DNA of 16,102 nt from Nitrolancea sp040255925 (GTDB lineage: Bacteria; Chloroflexota; Chloroflexia; Thermomicrobiales; Thermomicrobiaceae), in NCBI GenBank assembly GCA_040255925.1, contig JBDZVX010000056.1:1-16102 (forward strand), written 5' to 3'. This document shows positions 15,064 through 16,102 of the stretch, in pieces; the first letter of the stretch is position 1; every line of letters begins with the position of its first letter. The position numbers and the translations under genes are program-made. The notes below the pieces were generated by a model. The model had not been told where the DNA came from. It was given only the letters and a program-made list of their open reading frames with translations, and did no database searches.

Positions 15064-15336
15064 GTGGGCGAGTCGAGTAGTGCCGCCGGGGACTTTGCGA
15101 GCGCATTGATCACCAGCGTGACGACGACCGTGACCACCACGACCACTGGGGTGATTGCCGGTCTCGGCCTGGTCGCGACCCTGATCCTGATCGCGCTCCT
15201 GATCAGCAAAGAGCTGGCGACGGCCACCTCTGGCGGCGCGCCGGTCCGTTGGACGTGGCCCCTCAACCTCGGGATCGTACCGCTCCTCTTCGCCTTCGCC
15301 GTCAACGTGGCGGTCAAACTGGCCGAGGTCCTGTAG
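15064..15336 (+). CDS. Small two-helix membrane protein with Thr-rich segment, function unknown
   Basis: A 90-residue protein starting at GTG 15064. Residues 18-28 are almost all Thr and Val (SVTTTVTTTTT), followed by a clear transmembrane helix at about 29-48 and a second hydrophobic stretch at about 67-87, with a short polar loop between them (SKELATATSGGAPVRW). The Thr-rich run leading into a helix suggests a small inner-membrane protein with little outside the bilayer. I recall similar two-helix hypotheticals in Chloroflexota genomes, but cannot name a family. The ribosome site is poor: GGTGA touches the start codon and CATAAT at 15050-15055 could be a -10, so the transcript may have a very short leader. 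It is convergent with the next gene. The biased composition and two helices argue for a real gene; the start is uncertain. Confidence 0.6.
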   Translation: MGESSSAAGDFASALITSVTTTVTTTTTGVIAGLGLVATLILIALLISKELATATSGGAPVRWTWPLNLGIVPLLFAFAVNVAVKLAEVL

Positions 15337-15367
15337 CGCCAGTTGGTTCGCCTGCTGCTTCACGTAC

Positions 15368-15383
15368 GTGCTCGCAGGAGCAC
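15368..15383 (+). terminator. Short hairpin after the small membrane protein gene
   Basis: GTGCTC-GCAG-GAGCAC, perfect 6-bp arms with a 4-nt loop, 31 bp past the stop at 15336 and followed by CCCCCTTTCG. It is placed like a weak terminator between two convergent genes. Confidence 0.33.
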
Positions 15384-15557
15384 CCCCTTTCGAGATCGAA
15401 CCGAGGAATCCCGCGCCGGGTACGGACCAGGCTGTGGCCGCCCCCGGGAAATGGCGCGACTCGCTCGTTCTCACCGCAGGTGAAGCGGTGACGATCGGCG
15501 CCGGCACATGCCCCACGTGTGTAAAACCACCCTTCGGCGACGGGGCAACGATCACGT

Positions 15558-16102
15558 TCAGTGTTCGTCCCAGGGGCTTGGGCCGAGGTGATCGAGCGTG
15601 CCATTGATCGCGGCGAGGTCGAAGGCTGCAGGATCGAAGCTGCCGCCAATCCAGGAGACCATCAGGTCGTGCTCCGGGTGGGACGGGTCAGCGAGCGCTT
15701 CCAGGAATTCGGCGTAACCCCAGACGCCACCGACGTCTTCGGGCGGACAGGCACGCCGGCCACCGGTACAGCGTGGATAATGGGTGCCAGCCTCCGGCGG
15801 CAACACCTGCTCTACCACAATCCGGTGCTGCCAGTTGTCTCCGAAATCGTAGACGTAGCTGAATGTCGTCCCGGCGGCTGGTGCGACCCGCCGGAGGCTA
15901 GCGGCCTTGGCGCTGCGGACAGGCAGATCGTACTCCGGGTCCGGCTCGCCGTAGGAGACACCGTTAACCTCAAATTCATAGAGGTGGGCTTGTTGCCAGC
16001 CCATGGCGGCTTGGATCACGTCGTGCAACCGGCGCAAATCGATCGTGCTGGCGACCTGCAGGCGCCGCCAGACCGGTGGTTTGGTCTTGGTGAGGGTCAC
16101 CT
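15558..16102 (-). CDS. Plasmid pRiA4b ORF-3-like protein, N-terminus outside window
   Basis: About 181 residues visible; the frame is open to the window edge. The first visible GTG is best read as an internal Val, because the family begins with a strand of the form xKVTLxxxxPPVWRR, and here VTLTKTKPPVWRRLQV follows directly with the two preceding bases (AG) fitting a Lys codon. Further family marks: LRRLHDVIQAAMGW near 22-35, HLYEFEVNG, YVYDFGDNWQHRIVVE near 82-97, and CTGGRRACPPEDVGGVWGY near 111-129, the Cys-rich PPED(V/C)GG loop. These proteins are common on plasmids and in chromosomes; their biochemical role is not established. Total length would be near 190-200 residues. It is convergent with the small membrane protein gene and ends at TGA 15558-15560. 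Confidence 0.9.
   Translation of the reverse strand, partial: VTLTKTKPPVWRRLQVASTIDLRRLHDVIQAAMGWQQAHLYEFEVNGVSYGEPDPEYDLPVRSAKAASLRRVAPAAGTTFSYVYDFGDNWQHRIVVEQVLPPEAGTHYPRCTGGRRACPPEDVGGVWGYAEFLEALADPSHPEHDLMVSWIGGSFDPAAFDLAAINGTLDHLGPSPWDEH

Noticed and set aside
15368..15607. 79-codon plus-strand frame (GTG start) with a beta-rich looking middle part
   Set aside because: Overlaps the pRiA4b-like gene by 50 bp at its end, its start lies in a hairpin, and no family is recognised. A small fragment of a lost gene is possible but not supported.
1..16102. Mobile element or CRISPR in the low-G+C region
   Set aside because: No transposase, integrase, terminal inverted repeats or regularly spaced repeats were seen; the composition shift alone is better explained by cassette recombination.

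Overview
The window looks like part of a high-G+C, non-enteric bacterial chromosome. The strongest taxonomic hints are the style of the MmyB-type regulator, the STAND-ATPase/LuxR regulator, a small two-helix threonine-rich membrane protein and the CpsB/CapD arrangement. I would guess Chloroflexota (Thermomicrobia/Sphaerobacter-like), but this is inference from resemblance, not a search. I see no rRNA, tRNA, CRISPR array, insertion sequence or integrase.

Left and centre (1-10070, all on the minus strand, so read from right to left): a surface-polysaccharide or glycoconjugate operon. In order of transcription it holds a membrane-bound PglF/CapD-type UDP-GlcNAc 4,6-dehydratase (8049-10070), a CpsB/YwqE-type PHP phosphatase homologue with most metal ligands replaced (7196-8056), a 38-codon stump of an NAD-dependent sugar epimerase (7077-7193), a Wzx-type flippase (5740-7077), a GT4 glycosyltransferase (4598-5743), a Wzy-type polymerase/ligase (3220-about 4608), a GT2 glycosyltransferase (2291-3220), a 377-bp gap with a possible gene remnant, a PglA-like GT4 glycosyltransferase (603-1913) and the start of a PglE-type PLP aminotransferase (1-602, runs off the left edge). 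Most junctions overlap or abut (8-bp overlap, 2-nt gap, TGATG, ATGA, an overlap at wzy, TAGTG, TAA-ATG), so translation is probably coupled. PglF plus PglE would make a UDP-4-amino-4,6-dideoxy-GlcNAc sugar, as in the bacillosamine pathway; the glycosyltransferases would assemble the repeat unit, Wzx would flip it and Wzy would join it.

Base composition breaks this operon into pieces. The ends (pglF, cpsB homologue, epimerase stump; pglE) are very G+C rich, while 603-about 5750 is much poorer (two 60-base lines in wzy count 24/60 and 27/60 G+C, against 47/60 for a line in pglF). This is the pattern of a repeat-unit cassette exchanged between conserved flanks, as in capsule loci, and the epimerase stump sits at the right-hand edge.

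Right part (10071-16102): a 716-bp non-coding stretch holds the probable operon leader and a stem-loop after the next gene. Then comes a large STAND-ATPase/TPR/LuxR regulator (minus, 10787-about 13192), a 792-bp divergent intergenic region, an XRE/MmyB-type regulator (plus, 13985-14902), a 90-residue two-helix membrane protein (plus, 15064-15336) and, convergent with it, the C-terminal part of a pRiA4b ORF-3-like protein (minus, 15558-right edge).

The items most worth a second look are the apparently dead CpsB homologue that keeps the fold but has lost most metal ligands, and the cassette boundaries marked by the truncated epimerase.
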